A DNA stretch of 64,000 nucleotides from Candidatus Heimdallarchaeota archaeon (GTDB lineage: Archaea; Asgardarchaeota; Heimdallarchaeia; JABLTI01): positions 62,001-126,000 of the forward strand of contig JAGXNT010000018.1 of the NCBI GenBank assembly GCA_019894765.1. Direction: 5' to 3'. The notes under the pieces are model-generated. The model saw only the letters and a list, made by a program, of their open reading frames with translations, was not told the origin of the DNA and did no database searches. The position numbers and the translations under genes were made by a program. The first letter of the stretch is position 1. The number at the start of each line of letters is the position of its first letter. Shown in pieces: positions 17,741-26,834 of this stretch.

Positions 17741-18702
17741 TCAACCTCCTCTAATAAAACAAATTTAGCTACAAAGAACCCTTCCGTTCCATCTTTGTGT
17801 GGGTATAATCGTTTTGTCTTTTTTAGCTCAGAGTGGTATGTTTTCCCAAAAGCTTTCGTAAATCCTGATGAAAAATCCTTAAAGGATATTTCCTGCAATT
17901 GGATGGGATATTTATCTAAAGCCCAATTAATGACTTCTTCACTTTCTTCGGGTGCAGTAGAACAAGTAGAATATACAAAAACACCATTTTTCTTCAAAGA
18001 TTTAATCCCTGCTTGTAAAAGTTCTTTCTGAAGTTTAGCAAGTCGATCAATATCAATCTGACTTTTCGATGTTCTTCTGGAGATATCTGTAGCCATTAAT
18101 CCTTCTCCAGTACAAGGAGCATCGAGTAGAACTTTATCTGCTTTCAGATTGTATTTTGGGAATTCTATTGCATTCATTCTAATGCATATATTATTTGTAA
18201 CCCCACAACGAGCTAGATTTGATCTTAGTGCTTTAATTCGTTCTCTTGAAACATCAATACAAAAAAGCGTTCCTTCATTGTTCATGAGCTGTGCAAGATG
18301 ACTTGCTTTCCCTCCAGGAGCAGCAGCTAGATCTAAAATCATTTCCCCTGGCTTTGGATCCAGTATCAAAGAGGGAATCCACGAAGCTGCGGATTGAATG
18401 AAGTAATATCCAGCAAGATATTCGGTTGTTGCACCTATTGGGAAAGGTGTTTCTTCAATGAAAAATCCGTTTTCATACCAATTACTTTTTGATAAAATAA
18501 TGCCCTTTCTTTCCAACCTCTCAACGAGCTCTGATGCATTTATTTTTAATTCATTGATTCTTATTGCTGTTTTTGGTTTAGTTTCATATGCTTGTAGTAA
18601 TTCTTTTGTTTCCTCTAATCCAAAAAGCTGTAAAAATCTCTCAATGGTTTCAGGAAGATAACCATATTCATCCGCTAACGTTTTGCTTTTTTCTGAAACC
18701 AT
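17737..18702 (-). CDS. RNA (cytosine-5) methyltransferase, NOL1/NOP2/NSUN family
   Basis: A 321-residue SAM-dependent m5C methyltransferase. The SAM site is DLAAAPGGKASHLAQLM, the motif IV catalytic loop is LLDAPCTGEGLM (near residue 196), and the motif VI cysteine is in VYSTCSTAPEESEEV (near 247), so both catalytic cysteines are present. The N-terminal AIRINELKIN helix-strand is the RCMT-specific N1 region. It lacks its own PUA domain, which is instead encoded by the overlapping downstream gene. The target may be tRNA or rRNA; the sequence does not decide. Confidence 0.92.
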   Translation of the reverse strand: MVSEKSKTLADEYGYLPETIERFLQLFGLEETKELLQAYETKPKTAIRINELKINASELVERLERKGIILSKSNWYENGFFIEETPFPIGATTEYLAGYYFIQSAASWIPSLILDPKPGEMILDLAAAPGGKASHLAQLMNNEGTLFCIDVSRERIKALRSNLARCGVTNNICIRMNAIEFPKYNLKADKVLLDAPCTGEGLMATDISRRTSKSQIDIDRLAKLQKELLQAGIKSLKKNGVFVYSTCSTAPEESEEVINWALDKYPIQLQEISFKDFSSGFTKAFGKTYHSELKKTKRLYPHKDGTEGFFVAKFVLLEEVE

Positions 18703-18835
18703 AAGATCATTATCTCCTTATCTATTGTTTAATTCTTTGGGATAATTTTTATCTTTTGCAATATGTAGTTATTTACATTAAATATTGTGTAAGTATTATA
18801 GTTATTACCCTTAAAATCAACAAGCAGTGATCGGA

Positions 18836-19174
18836 ATGACTAAGAAGAAAGAACAATTTGATATCCTAAAAGAAAAAATGGCACAATTTCTAAGAGAACG
18901 AGATTGGGAGAAATATCATAATCCGAAAAACGTAGCCATGTCTATTGCAATAGAAGCTGCAGAATTGATGGAAGTTTTGCAATGGACGAACCCAGAAAGG
19001 TCAACAGTAATAGCAAATCAAGAATTAATGTCACAAATTAAGGATGAAATAGCTGATATTATTATATATACTCTCAGTCTGGGGTTGAGTTTAAACATTG
19101 ATATTTTTGAGTGTGTTTTAGCAAAAATGGAGAAGAATATTGAACGCTTTCCTCCGAATAAACCACTAAAATAG
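18836..19174 (+). CDS. MazG-like nucleotide pyrophosphohydrolase
   Basis: A small all-alpha NTP pyrophosphatase of 112 residues, of the MazG/dCTPase type. The metal-binding motif EAAELMEVLQW and the later DEIADIIIYTLSL give the family EExxE...ExxD pattern. Such enzymes sanitise the pool of dCTP or modified nucleotides. ATG 18836 is preferred over GTG 18827, which overlaps a GTGAT ribosome site. It is divergent from the m5C methyltransferase operon across a 120-base AT-rich gap. Confidence 0.87.
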   Translation: MTKKKEQFDILKEKMAQFLRERDWEKYHNPKNVAMSIAIEAAELMEVLQWTNPERSTVIANQELMSQIKDEIADIIIYTLSLGLSLNIDIFECVLAKMEKNIERFPPNKPLK

Positions 19175-19497
19175 GTTTTTTACTGTTTATTGTCTTAAAT
19201 GGAAAATGTTGTGCTAATATGCTAAAATGCCAATATTAAAAAGGTAAATCCGTTTTAATAATACAATGCGAATGATTTTAAATGTCATAATCGCAATAAA
19301 TAATAACTAGGAAGTAAATATTTTCGATAGGAAACTAACCTCAGTTAAGCACATAACAAAGCTCTTATAAGAAAGCAAAAGAACATCTTTGTTGAAGATA
19401 AAGCTTTCAGAAAGTAAGAAATTTGTATTTATAATTAAAAAAACGGAGAATTTAACACTCATAAAGATAAAAAAAGAAAGAATGAGGGGCAAAATAA
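19175..19497. other. AT-rich intergenic stretch
   Basis: These 323 bases contain no supportable gene. ATTTATAATT near 19430 is a plausible TATA element for the proline-rich protein gene, and GAGGGG just before 19498 is its ribosome site. I see no strong hairpin, repeat or RNA motif in the rest. Confidence 0.5.
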
Positions 19498-20436
19498 TTG
19501 GCTTGGTATGACTTCATATTTAATTTCGCAAACTTAAGTGACAGATGGTCCGCCATTGTCTGGGCCTGTATATTATGGTCTATATTAGTACTAATAATCG
19601 CTATCATTTGGATAGTTACAGCACGAAGAAAGAAAGGAGTAGACGTCTCAGCATTAGCTGCACTAGCATCCTCAGAACCAATGTCCGAAGGTGCAGCCGC
19701 AAGTGCCGACCCTCGAGAGGTTATGACTATTTTGTCCATAGAGCGCGTAGCAGCAAGTACTGCTCTATCTGCAGTAAAAGACGCTAGAAGAAGTAAACGC
19801 ATTAGCTCTACCGTTAGTGACAGTCTTTCCAGTAGATACAAAGCTAGAATTTCTAAAATTGATGCTGATTTGAAGAGAAGATCCGGTGCTCAAGAATATC
19901 AATCTCTTGCTGAAAGCCTTGAGTCTAGCAGAGATCGATTAAGAGATCAAGTTATGCCATCCCCAGCAACACCACCTCCTCCTACATCAGGAACCCCTGG
20001 AATTCCTCCAACAGCTCCCCCAGTTCCTGGATCAGCCCCCCCAACAGGACCTCCTACATCTGGTTATCTACCTTCCATTCCATCTATCCCTTCATTCCCA
20101 ACAGGAATTCCGCCATCAAAACCATCATCTCCAATTCCTCTCCCACCAAAAATACCCCCAGTGTCTACAACTGCTAGACCAACTACCGTTGTGCCACCTA
20201 GTGTTGCACCTCCAACCATATCCACACCACCATTACCACCAAAATTACCTTCACTATCACCTGTCGCACCACCAACAACTTCAGATATGGCTCCACCTCC
20301 TGTACCAACATCCATTCCAACTACACCTACAACCCCATCAGAGGACAGCGATGGCCAAACAATCAGTGGCTTACGAATGGAAATGCTGAGGGAATTAGCT
20401 CGCTTGAAGAAATTCATGAGCGAAGAAACTCAATAA
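19498..20436 (+). CDS. Single-TM protein with long proline-rich cytoplasmic region
   Basis: A 312-residue protein that I cannot place in a family. A TTG start follows GAGGGG. One hydrophobic helix (about residues 22-42) is followed by RRKKG, predicting a cytoplasmic C-terminus. Residues 60-150 are helical. Residues 150-285 are proline-rich with runs such as PPPPTSGTPGIPP and PPTAPPVPG. A short helix, GLRMEMLRELARLKKFM, closes the protein. Proline-rich tracts are ligands of profilin, SH3 and WW-type domains, and Asgard archaea encode profilins, so a membrane-tethered scaffold is possible. An Arf-like GTPase gene follows on the same strand after a hairpin. The function is inference. Confidence 0.7.
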   Translation: MAWYDFIFNFANLSDRWSAIVWACILWSILVLIIAIIWIVTARRKKGVDVSALAALASSEPMSEGAAASADPREVMTILSIERVAASTALSAVKDARRSKRISSTVSDSLSSRYKARISKIDADLKRRSGAQEYQSLAESLESSRDRLRDQVMPSPATPPPPTSGTPGIPPTAPPVPGSAPPTGPPTSGYLPSIPSIPSFPTGIPPSKPSSPIPLPPKIPPVSTTARPTTVVPPSVAPPTISTPPLPPKLPSLSPVAPPTTSDMAPPPVPTSIPTTPTTPSEDSDGQTISGLRMEMLRELARLKKFMSEETQ

Positions 20437-20462
20437 TAAATAAAAAAGAAAACCTAGTAATT

Positions 20463-20480
20463 AAGGGGAAACTTTCCCTT
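20463..20480 (+). terminator. Hairpin plus T-rich tract after the proline-rich gene
   Basis: AAGGG (20463-20467) and CCCTT (20476-20480) can pair around a short AAAC-TTT core. Thymine-rich DNA follows, continuing to about 20520. It lies 27 bases after the stop codon. Confidence 0.4.
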
Positions 20481-20606
20481 TACTTCAATTTTCTTTATAC
20501 TTTTTGTTTTCTTTATCTTCATAACGCAATTTTGATAATTGCATTAGAATTAATACTAATAAGAACTATAAGAATTAGTAGATTCAAAGTAACTGGAATT
20601 GATTGT

Positions 20607-21533
20607 ATGTCTGCTATAAAAAATCTCATGACAAAATTTGATGTGAAAATATCAATTGCAATAGTAGGCTTAGTTAATTCAGGAAAAACTGAATTTGTAA
20701 AACGAATTCTTCAATCCGATGAATCCATTGGTGCTTCTGTAAGCAATACCACAGAGTTTGAGCTTCAAACACTCGATAATTTTTCTTTATTAACTTGGGA
20801 TTTAGGAGAGCATATCCCTCAAAAGAAAGCTCTATGGAAAAGATCAATCTTGGGAGCAAATGCTTTACTCTTCTTTATCGATTCGACAAATAGAGATAGT
20901 TTTCAACAAAATAAGAAGTTAATTAAAGATTTAGTGGAATTGAATTTTCCAATAAGAATACTCGTTCTTGGTTCTAAATCAGATTTGCCAAATTCTGCTT
21001 CTGTTGGAGAATTAATGACTGGTCTTGACTTAATGGAGCTTGATAAAACCAAATGCGATGTTGATCTCTACAAATTCTCTTCAAAAACAGGAGAAGGACT
21101 ATACGCTATAGAAGAATGGCTCAATAGGATTTTGTTCAAACGCAGAGAGCGTGTTATTAATTATAATAAAATAGCTGCTTGCATAACACTTTGCGAAGAA
21201 AGTGGGGAAATCAATGAAGCTGTACTAACTGATACACCTAATTTGACATTATTAGCAACACTGCGAGAACTAAGACGAAAAGTAACTATTTTTTCAAGAA
21301 CTATGCGTGTTCATGGTTCAGGGGAAGAAGTAATAGAAATTGCTAACTTTAAAATTCCAATAGTTAAAGAACATAGACATATTGTAGCAATAGTCGTTGG
21401 CCCTCATGATTCGGTTCCACGTGCAATGGAAATATCTAGAAATGTACTGAAGATAATCGCTCCATATTGTGATAAATCAATAAACTTAGTTAAAATCATA
21501 CGGGATCTTTACCCACTGGATGTTACATATTAA
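20607..21533 (+). CDS. Arf-like small GTPase with C-terminal longin/roadblock-like domain
   Basis: About 309 residues from ATG 20607; the frame is open back to 20532 but has no good upstream start. Residues 1-190 are a Ras-superfamily G domain of Arf/Gtr type. G1 is GLVNSGKT (21-28), G3 is WDLGEH where Arf has WDxGGQ, G4 is GSKSDL instead of NKxD, and G5 is SSKTGEG. The remaining 120 residues look like a longin or roadblock fold, as in Rag/Gtr or in Asgard GTPase-longin fusions. There is no myristoylation glycine at position 2. The altered switch II and G4 imply unusual hydrolysis or specificity. It may work with the neighbouring membrane proline-rich protein. Confidence 0.85.
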   Translation: MSAIKNLMTKFDVKISIAIVGLVNSGKTEFVKRILQSDESIGASVSNTTEFELQTLDNFSLLTWDLGEHIPQKKALWKRSILGANALLFFIDSTNRDSFQQNKKLIKDLVELNFPIRILVLGSKSDLPNSASVGELMTGLDLMELDKTKCDVDLYKFSSKTGEGLYAIEEWLNRILFKRRERVINYNKIAACITLCEESGEINEAVLTDTPNLTLLATLRELRRKVTIFSRTMRVHGSGEEVIEIANFKIPIVKEHRHIVAIVVGPHDSVPRAMEISRNVLKIIAPYCDKSINLVKIIRDLYPLDVTY

Positions 21534-21559
21534 TATTAGCTGTTTTTTCCCCACATAGG

Positions 21560-21652
21560 TTACATAGAATACCTAGTTTACATTCATTACATAGATTACA
21601 TTTAATTTTGATACAATTATTACATAGTTTACATTCATTACATAGATTACAT
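21560..21652. repeat. TTACAT array with 9-bp period in the leader of the Kor/Hdr/Mvh operon
   Basis: TTACAT occurs eight times, at 21560, 21578, 21587, 21596, 21620, 21629, 21638 and 21647; within each cluster the spacing is exactly nine bases. A 30-base segment (21574-21603) is repeated perfectly at 21625-21654. The array sits in the 343-base gap 21534-21876, the only long gap before the operon. The rest of the gap is AT-rich, with GACAC/GTGTC (21847-21867) just before the first start codon. It could be an operator array or a simple tandem repeat; the open frame across it is short and not gene-like. Confidence 0.65.
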
Positions 21653-21876
21653 TTTCAAGAAAAACGTGAAAATAATAACAAAATCGATATTATTTCACCT
21701 AAAATTGCTATATTTAGCAATAAACATCCTTGTTTCCCGAAGAAAAGAAGATATTAGACTAAGCGATTTTGCCAAAACAACACAGAAACTAACGTTAGAT
21801 AACAATTGTATAGAATAATTTTTTAAGTGATTATTATTTTAGGTTTGACACAAATCATGACAGTGTCGTTTGCGCA

Positions 21877-22173
21877 ATGACAACTAAGAAAGCAATATCC
21901 TTTATACCCCCAGAATTTAAAGAGCAGGAGAAATGGCAGCTAAAGATTATAACAGATCGTTGTAAGGGTTGCTTGTTTTGCATTATGTATTGTCCTACAG
22001 AAATTTTGGAAAGTTCTCCCGAAATCAATGCTAAGGGATATCATCCTCCTAGATTGAAAGAAGGTGAAACAATGGACGATTGTGCAAAATGTGGTTTTTG
22101 TGAATTAATTTGTCCCGAATTCTCGATATTTCTTGAGAAGGATAAAGAAAAATCTGGTGCAAAAACTGATTAA
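21877..22173 (+). CDS. korD: 2-oxoacid:ferredoxin oxidoreductase, ferredoxin (delta) subunit
   Basis: A 98-residue ferredoxin with two [4Fe-4S] motifs: CKGCLFCIMYCP and CAKCGFCELICP. Small subunits like this carry electrons from the TPP-bound intermediate of 2-oxoacid oxidation to external ferredoxin. It is the first gene of the 12-kb operon, directly followed by the alpha, beta and gamma subunits. The order D-A-B-C is that of archaeal 2-oxoglutarate oxidoreductase (Kor). Confidence 0.9.
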   Translation: MTTKKAISFIPPEFKEQEKWQLKIITDRCKGCLFCIMYCPTEILESSPEINAKGYHPPRLKEGETMDDCAKCGFCELICPEFSIFLEKDKEKSGAKTD

Positions 22174-22217
22174 AATAGGAAAAAAATTAAAGAAAATTTA
22201 AAGTAAGGCGAAAATGA

Positions 22218-23384
22218 ATGAGTAAAAAAGCACCACAAAATGATGTTTTAACCGGGGAGCACTATGTAAGTGGCAATGAAGCAATTGCTGAAGGTTGTAT
22301 TGCTGCTGGTTGCAGATTTTTTGGCGGGTACCCAATTACCCCCTCAAGTGAGATTGCAGAACGTATCTCTCAACGTCTTCCTCTTTTAGGTGGAGTTTTC
22401 ATTCAGATGGAAGATGAAATCGCTTCAATAGCTACAATTTTAGGGGCGTCTTGGGCAGGAAAGAAATCTATGACAGCAACCTCTGGACCTGGTATTTCAT
22501 TAATGATGGAAAATATTGGTCTTGGAGCCATGACAGAAACTCCTTGTGTAATTATAAATGTTCAAAGAGGTGGACCATCAACCGGTCTCCCAACACTAGT
22601 TGGACAACAAGATATGATGCAAGCAAGATGGGGTTCTCATGGGGATTATGAAATAATAGCACTTGCACCGAATTCCGTACAAGAAGCATTTGATCTTTCA
22701 ATAGAATGCTTCAATTTAGCAGAAGAATATCGTACTCCTGTGATAATGCTTACAGATGAATCGATTTGCCACATGTTTGAGAAATTAATCATTCCTCCGA
22801 AAAGCAAGATAATGATTAAGAATCGAAAGAAACCTAAAGTTGATCCTAAATATTATCTTACCTTTAAACCGGATGATGATTTAATACCTCCTATGGCTAC
22901 TGCAGGTGAAGGTTACAAAGTATTCGTAACAGGTTTAACTCATAATGAAAAGGGATATCCAGTGATTACTGCAGAAGCTCAAGAAATACTTGTGAAACGT
23001 TTATGTGATAAGATTTTACTGAACGAGGAAAAAATAAGGAAAGTTGAAAGCTATAAAGTAGATGATGCTAAAGTTTTAGTTATAGCATATGGTATAACTT
23101 CGCGTTCAGCAAAAGGAGCAGTTGATCTTGCTCGTAAAAAAGGTATTAAGGCAGGTCTCTTGCGTTTAATCACTATTTGGCCTTTCCCAACAAAATTAAT
23201 TGAACAACTTGCAGAAAAAACTAATGCAATTGTTGTTGCGGAGATAAATAATGGTCAAATAATTAAGGAAGTGAAAGAAGCAACAAACAGGAAAATTCCA
23301 ATTGTTCTTTCTTCAAAGCTTGGTGGAATTGTTCATACACCAAAAGAAATTCTCATGAAAATAGAGGAAGTCGCTAAAAAATGA
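22218..23384 (+). CDS. korA: 2-oxoacid:ferredoxin oxidoreductase alpha subunit
   Basis: A protein of 388 residues covering the pyrimidine-binding and transketolase-C regions of the enzyme. YPITPSSEIAERIS and SGPGISLMMENIGLG are the hallmark N-terminal motifs, and NVQRGGPSTGLPT follows. The 2-oxoglutarate type is inferred from the operon order and from the separate small gamma subunit; the substrate could also be another 2-oxoacid. The oxidation yields acyl-CoA, CO2 and reduced ferredoxin. The stop overlaps the korB start (ATGA). Confidence 0.9.
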   Translation: MSKKAPQNDVLTGEHYVSGNEAIAEGCIAAGCRFFGGYPITPSSEIAERISQRLPLLGGVFIQMEDEIASIATILGASWAGKKSMTATSGPGISLMMENIGLGAMTETPCVIINVQRGGPSTGLPTLVGQQDMMQARWGSHGDYEIIALAPNSVQEAFDLSIECFNLAEEYRTPVIMLTDESICHMFEKLIIPPKSKIMIKNRKKPKVDPKYYLTFKPDDDLIPPMATAGEGYKVFVTGLTHNEKGYPVITAEAQEILVKRLCDKILLNEEKIRKVESYKVDDAKVLVIAYGITSRSAKGAVDLARKKGIKAGLLRLITIWPFPTKLIEQLAEKTNAIVVAEINNGQIIKEVKEATNRKIPIVLSSKLGGIVHTPKEILMKIEEVAKK

Positions 23385-24244
23385 CCACTTCAGAAGAGTC
23401 AGTTCGAGATACAATATTGGAAGCTAAAAAACATCCTATGGATTACCTATTACGGTGGGATCGTCTACCACATGTTTGGTGTAGCGGATGTGGACTTGGA
23501 AGCATGTTATCGTGTTTAGTCCAAGCTATAGCTAACACTGGTTTAGATCTGAAAAAATTTGCAGTTGTATCTGGAATTGGATGCACAGGTAGAATTTCCG
23601 GTTATCTGAATCTTGATGTTTTTCACACCACTCATGGAAGAGCTATTCCATTTGCCATTGGATTAAAATTAGCAAATCCGGAATTAAACGTAATCGTTTT
23701 TTCAGGTGATGGCGATTTATTTGCAATAGGTGGAAATCACATCATTCACGCAGCGAGAAGAAACGTGGATATTACAGTTATGTGTTCAAATAACTTCAAC
23801 TACGGCATGACCGGCGGTCAATTAGCTCCAACTACTCCAGAAAATGCTTGGACTACTACATCTCCTTATGGTAATGTAGAACCATCTTTTAATTTGAGTG
23901 CTTTAGTTGCAGCAGCAGGTGCAACTTATGTTGCTCGTTGGACTTCACTAAATGCTCGTCGATTAATGAGTTCAATGGAAACTGCGATTACTAGCAGAGG
24001 ATTTTCCTTTATTGAAATAGTTAATCCCTGCCCCACAACATTTGGTCGAAGGAATAAGTTCGATACTGGTTTAAAGATGCTTAATTTCTTCAAGCAACAC
24101 ACCGTCATTAAACATGGAATTGATCCGAAAGATACAAACATAGTGTTCGGAAAGGACCTCATCGTGGGTGAATTTGTCGTAAAGATTGGTCAACCTACAC
24201 TTGATGAACGAATACTAAGTATAGGTAAAAAAGCTGAGAAATAA
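23381..24244 (+). CDS. korB: 2-oxoacid:ferredoxin oxidoreductase beta subunit (TPP-binding)
   Basis: A 287-residue catalytic subunit that binds thiamine pyrophosphate. The TPP motif is GDGDLFAIGGNH, followed by NNFNYGMTGGQLAPTTP, and the N-terminal WCSGCGLGSML has the conserved CxxC. Together with KorA it forms the active site. Its start overlaps the korA stop, so the two are translationally coupled. The length is typical for the Kor/Vor beta subunit without fused ferredoxin. Confidence 0.92.
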   Translation: MTTSEESVRDTILEAKKHPMDYLLRWDRLPHVWCSGCGLGSMLSCLVQAIANTGLDLKKFAVVSGIGCTGRISGYLNLDVFHTTHGRAIPFAIGLKLANPELNVIVFSGDGDLFAIGGNHIIHAARRNVDITVMCSNNFNYGMTGGQLAPTTPENAWTTTSPYGNVEPSFNLSALVAAAGATYVARWTSLNARRLMSSMETAITSRGFSFIEIVNPCPTTFGRRNKFDTGLKMLNFFKQHTVIKHGIDPKDTNIVFGKDLIVGEFVVKIGQPTLDERILSIGKKAEK

Positions 24245-24255
24245 GGGTGAAAGAA

Positions 24256-24822
24256 ATGACTCGACATGAAATACGAATTTGCGGATTTGGTGGACAAGGT
24301 ATTGCTTTAGCTGGGAAAATCTTAGGTTCAGCAGTATCATTCATTGAAAAGAAAAACAGTGTAACTACTCAATCCTATGGACCAGAAAGCAGAGGAGGAG
24401 CTAGTGCAAGCAACGTCGTCATATCTGATGATATAGTAGATTTCCCCTATGTTACAGAACCTGAGATCTTTATTTGTATGAGTAAAGAAGCATACACAAA
24501 ATATATTGATTCCTTAAAAGCCGGAGGACTATTTCTCTATGAAGAGAATTTAGTACCAGTCGATGAAAGAATGAATAAAGCTGGTAAAATTTACAAAATT
24601 CCTGCAACAGAAATCGCAGAGAAAACATTAGGAAGAAAAATTGTCGCAAATATTGTCATGTTAGGATTCTTTGCTGAACTAAACTCCTTAATTAACAAAA
24701 ATGCAATTCTTAAGGCAACACTACAGATGGTACCAGAAAGATTCCAAAAATTAAATGAGAGAGCATTTAAAACTGGGATGGAATATGCTCAAAAAGTAAA
24801 ACAGCAGGAGGTTAAAAAATAA
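24256..24822 (+). CDS. korC: 2-oxoacid:ferredoxin oxidoreductase gamma subunit
   Basis: The gamma subunit, about 188 residues. The start RICGFGGQGIALAGKILG and then TQSYGPESRGGASASNVVIS are the family's signature segments. ATG 24256 is preferred over GTG 24247 because GGTGA overlaps the GTG and lies at good distance from the ATG. The gene ends with a GGAGG ribosome site for hdrA, and its stop directly abuts the hdrA start. This tight junction argues for coordinated production of Kor and the Hdr complex. Confidence 0.9.
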   Translation: MTRHEIRICGFGGQGIALAGKILGSAVSFIEKKNSVTTQSYGPESRGGASASNVVISDDIVDFPYVTEPEIFICMSKEAYTKYIDSLKAGGLFLYEENLVPVDERMNKAGKIYKIPATEIAEKTLGRKIVANIVMLGFFAELNSLINKNAILKATLQMVPERFQKLNERAFKTGMEYAQKVKQQEVKK

Positions 24823-26817
24823 GTGACTGCTGATAGTAAAAAAAGTAATCCCCTAACAAAAAAACGTATAGGTGTCTTTGTTTGCCATTGCGGCAAAAAC
24901 ATTGCTGAAATGGTAGATGTTCAGAAAGCAGCGAAAGTGTCTAAGGATCTTGAAGGTGTTGTTTTCACAACACATAGCCATTACTTGTGTTCTGAACCAG
25001 GACAAAAGGAATTAACCGAAGCAATAAAATCCCATAATCTAAGTTCTATTGTTTGTGCTTGTTGTTCTCCAACATTGCATGAAGAAACATTTAGGACAGC
25101 AGCAGAAAGCGTTGGGATGAATAGATATGAAGTTGAGATAGCAAATATTCGAGAGAAATGTAGTTGGGTTCATACTGAACGAGGTAAAGCAACTGACAAA
25201 GCAATAAGGATTATTGAAACGAAAGTTGAAAAAGCTTTACTAAACGAACCTCTAACACCTGCTTCTGTTGATGTTAATAGAAGATGCTTAGTTATTGGTG
25301 CAGGAATTACCGGAATACAATCAGCATTAGATATAGCTAACGCTGGTTTTGATGTAACTCTTGTTGAGAAATCACCAACTATTGGGGGACATATGGCACA
25401 ATTATCTTCAACATTTCCTACACTTGATTGTTCTCAATGTATTCTTTCTCCAAAAATGTCACAAATTGGTCACCATGACAAGATTGAGTTAATCACAAAC
25501 GCAGAAGTAACAAACATTTCTGGATTTGTTGGGAATTTCAATGTAGACATTAAGAAATATCCTCGATATGTTGATCCCGATAAATGTACACTTTGTGATG
25601 ATTGTACAAAAGTTTGTCCTGTAGTAGTTCCAAGTGAATTTGAGGGCGGACTAAGTCCTAGAAAAGCTATCTACTTACCATTTCCACAAGCAGTCCCAAG
25701 TGTCTATACATTAGATCCTGAAAATTGTTTAGGGATCAATCCACTAATTTGTTCAAGATGTAGAGATGCATGTGGACCACAAGCAATTGATTATGATATG
25801 GTAACTGAAACAATCAACAAAGATTATGGTGCAATAATTATTGCATCTGGTTATGATTTATACGATATCTCCAAAATTCAAGAATATGAATTTGGTACTG
25901 ATGTAGACGTCATTGATGGGATTCAATTCGAAAGATTACTAAGTAGCTCTGGACCCACTGGTGGTGATGTCTTAAGACCATCTGATCATAAAAAACCTGA
26001 AACTGTTGTGTTCGTTCAATGTGTAGGAAGTCGTGATCCTGAACATCATATGGCATATTGTAGTAAAATATGTTGCACTTATACAGGCAAACATGCAATG
26101 CTTCTCAAAGATCAAGCTCCTGATACAGAGGTCTATATCTTCTACATTGATGTTCGTGCTGCAGGTCGTGGTTATGAAGAATTTATCCAAAGAGCTCAAG
26201 AGAAAGGAGTTATCTATATCAGAGGTAAACCTTCAAAAATTTTCAGAGATGGAGAAAAGACAATCGTTTGGGCGGCTAATACCTTAACAGGCGAACGACT
26301 AGAAGTTGAAGCTGATATGGTAGTATTAGCTCCAGCAATGATTCCATCTTTTGATACAAAGATAATCTCTTCAATCACAAAGTGCAGTCTTGATGAATAT
26401 GGTTTCTTCAAGGAAGCTCACATGAAGTTACGTCCAGTTGAAAGTTTGGTATCTGGTTTACTGGTAGCAGGAACAGCTTTATCACCAAAAGATATCCCTG
26501 AATCTGTTGCACAAGGCAGTGCAGCAGCTGTAAAAGCACTAGCAATTCTCAACCAACCAAAACTATTCCACGAACCAGTAGTGTCAACTGTTGATACTGA
26601 CAAATGCTGTGGTTGTAAAGTTTGTCAAAGTCTCTGTCCATATGGGGCATTGACATTTGATGATGTAAACAATCACTCCGTTGTAAATGAAATTCTATGC
26701 GAGGGTTGTGGTACTTGTGTTGCTGCCTGTGGTAGTGATGCATTGTCGCTGAAGAATCTAACTGATAAGCAAATGGAAAAAATGATCCATGTAGCATTGA
26801 AAGAAGAAGCAAAATGA
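24823..26817 (+). CDS. hdrA: Heterodisulfide reductase-type subunit A, flavin-bifurcating
   Basis: A 664-residue iron-sulfur flavoprotein. The N-terminal HdrA domain (about residues 10-110) has the Cys-rich VFVCHCGKNIAEMVD. The FAD-binding motif is GAGITGIQSALDIANAG, and LDCSQCILSPKM is typical of HdrA. Ferredoxin-like clusters include CTLCDDCTKVCP and, near the C-terminus, CCGCKVCQSLCP and CEGCGTCVAAC. In methanogens HdrA bifurcates electrons between ferredoxin and the HdrB site. Here no methanogenesis gene is present, so the acceptor is unknown. GTG start, preceded by GGAGGT. Confidence 0.93.
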   Translation: MTADSKKSNPLTKKRIGVFVCHCGKNIAEMVDVQKAAKVSKDLEGVVFTTHSHYLCSEPGQKELTEAIKSHNLSSIVCACCSPTLHEETFRTAAESVGMNRYEVEIANIREKCSWVHTERGKATDKAIRIIETKVEKALLNEPLTPASVDVNRRCLVIGAGITGIQSALDIANAGFDVTLVEKSPTIGGHMAQLSSTFPTLDCSQCILSPKMSQIGHHDKIELITNAEVTNISGFVGNFNVDIKKYPRYVDPDKCTLCDDCTKVCPVVVPSEFEGGLSPRKAIYLPFPQAVPSVYTLDPENCLGINPLICSRCRDACGPQAIDYDMVTETINKDYGAIIIASGYDLYDISKIQEYEFGTDVDVIDGIQFERLLSSSGPTGGDVLRPSDHKKPETVVFVQCVGSRDPEHHMAYCSKICCTYTGKHAMLLKDQAPDTEVYIFYIDVRAAGRGYEEFIQRAQEKGVIYIRGKPSKIFRDGEKTIVWAANTLTGERLEVEADMVVLAPAMIPSFDTKIISSITKCSLDEYGFFKEAHMKLRPVESLVSGLLVAGTALSPKDIPESVAQGSAAAVKALAILNQPKLFHEPVVSTVDTDKCCGCKVCQSLCPYGALTFDDVNNHSVVNEILCEGCGTCVAACGSDALSLKNLTDKQMEKMIHVALKEEAK

Positions 26818-26834
26818 AAAAGAGAGTGAGTTAA

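Noticed and set aside
20064..20417. Minus-strand glycine/valine-rich frame of 117 residues
   Set aside because: It is the antisense of the proline-rich region; Pro codons read backwards as Gly, so the frame is an artefact.
21560..21652. CRISPR-like array
   Set aside because: The unit is only nine bases, has no unique spacers of constant length and no cas genes nearby.
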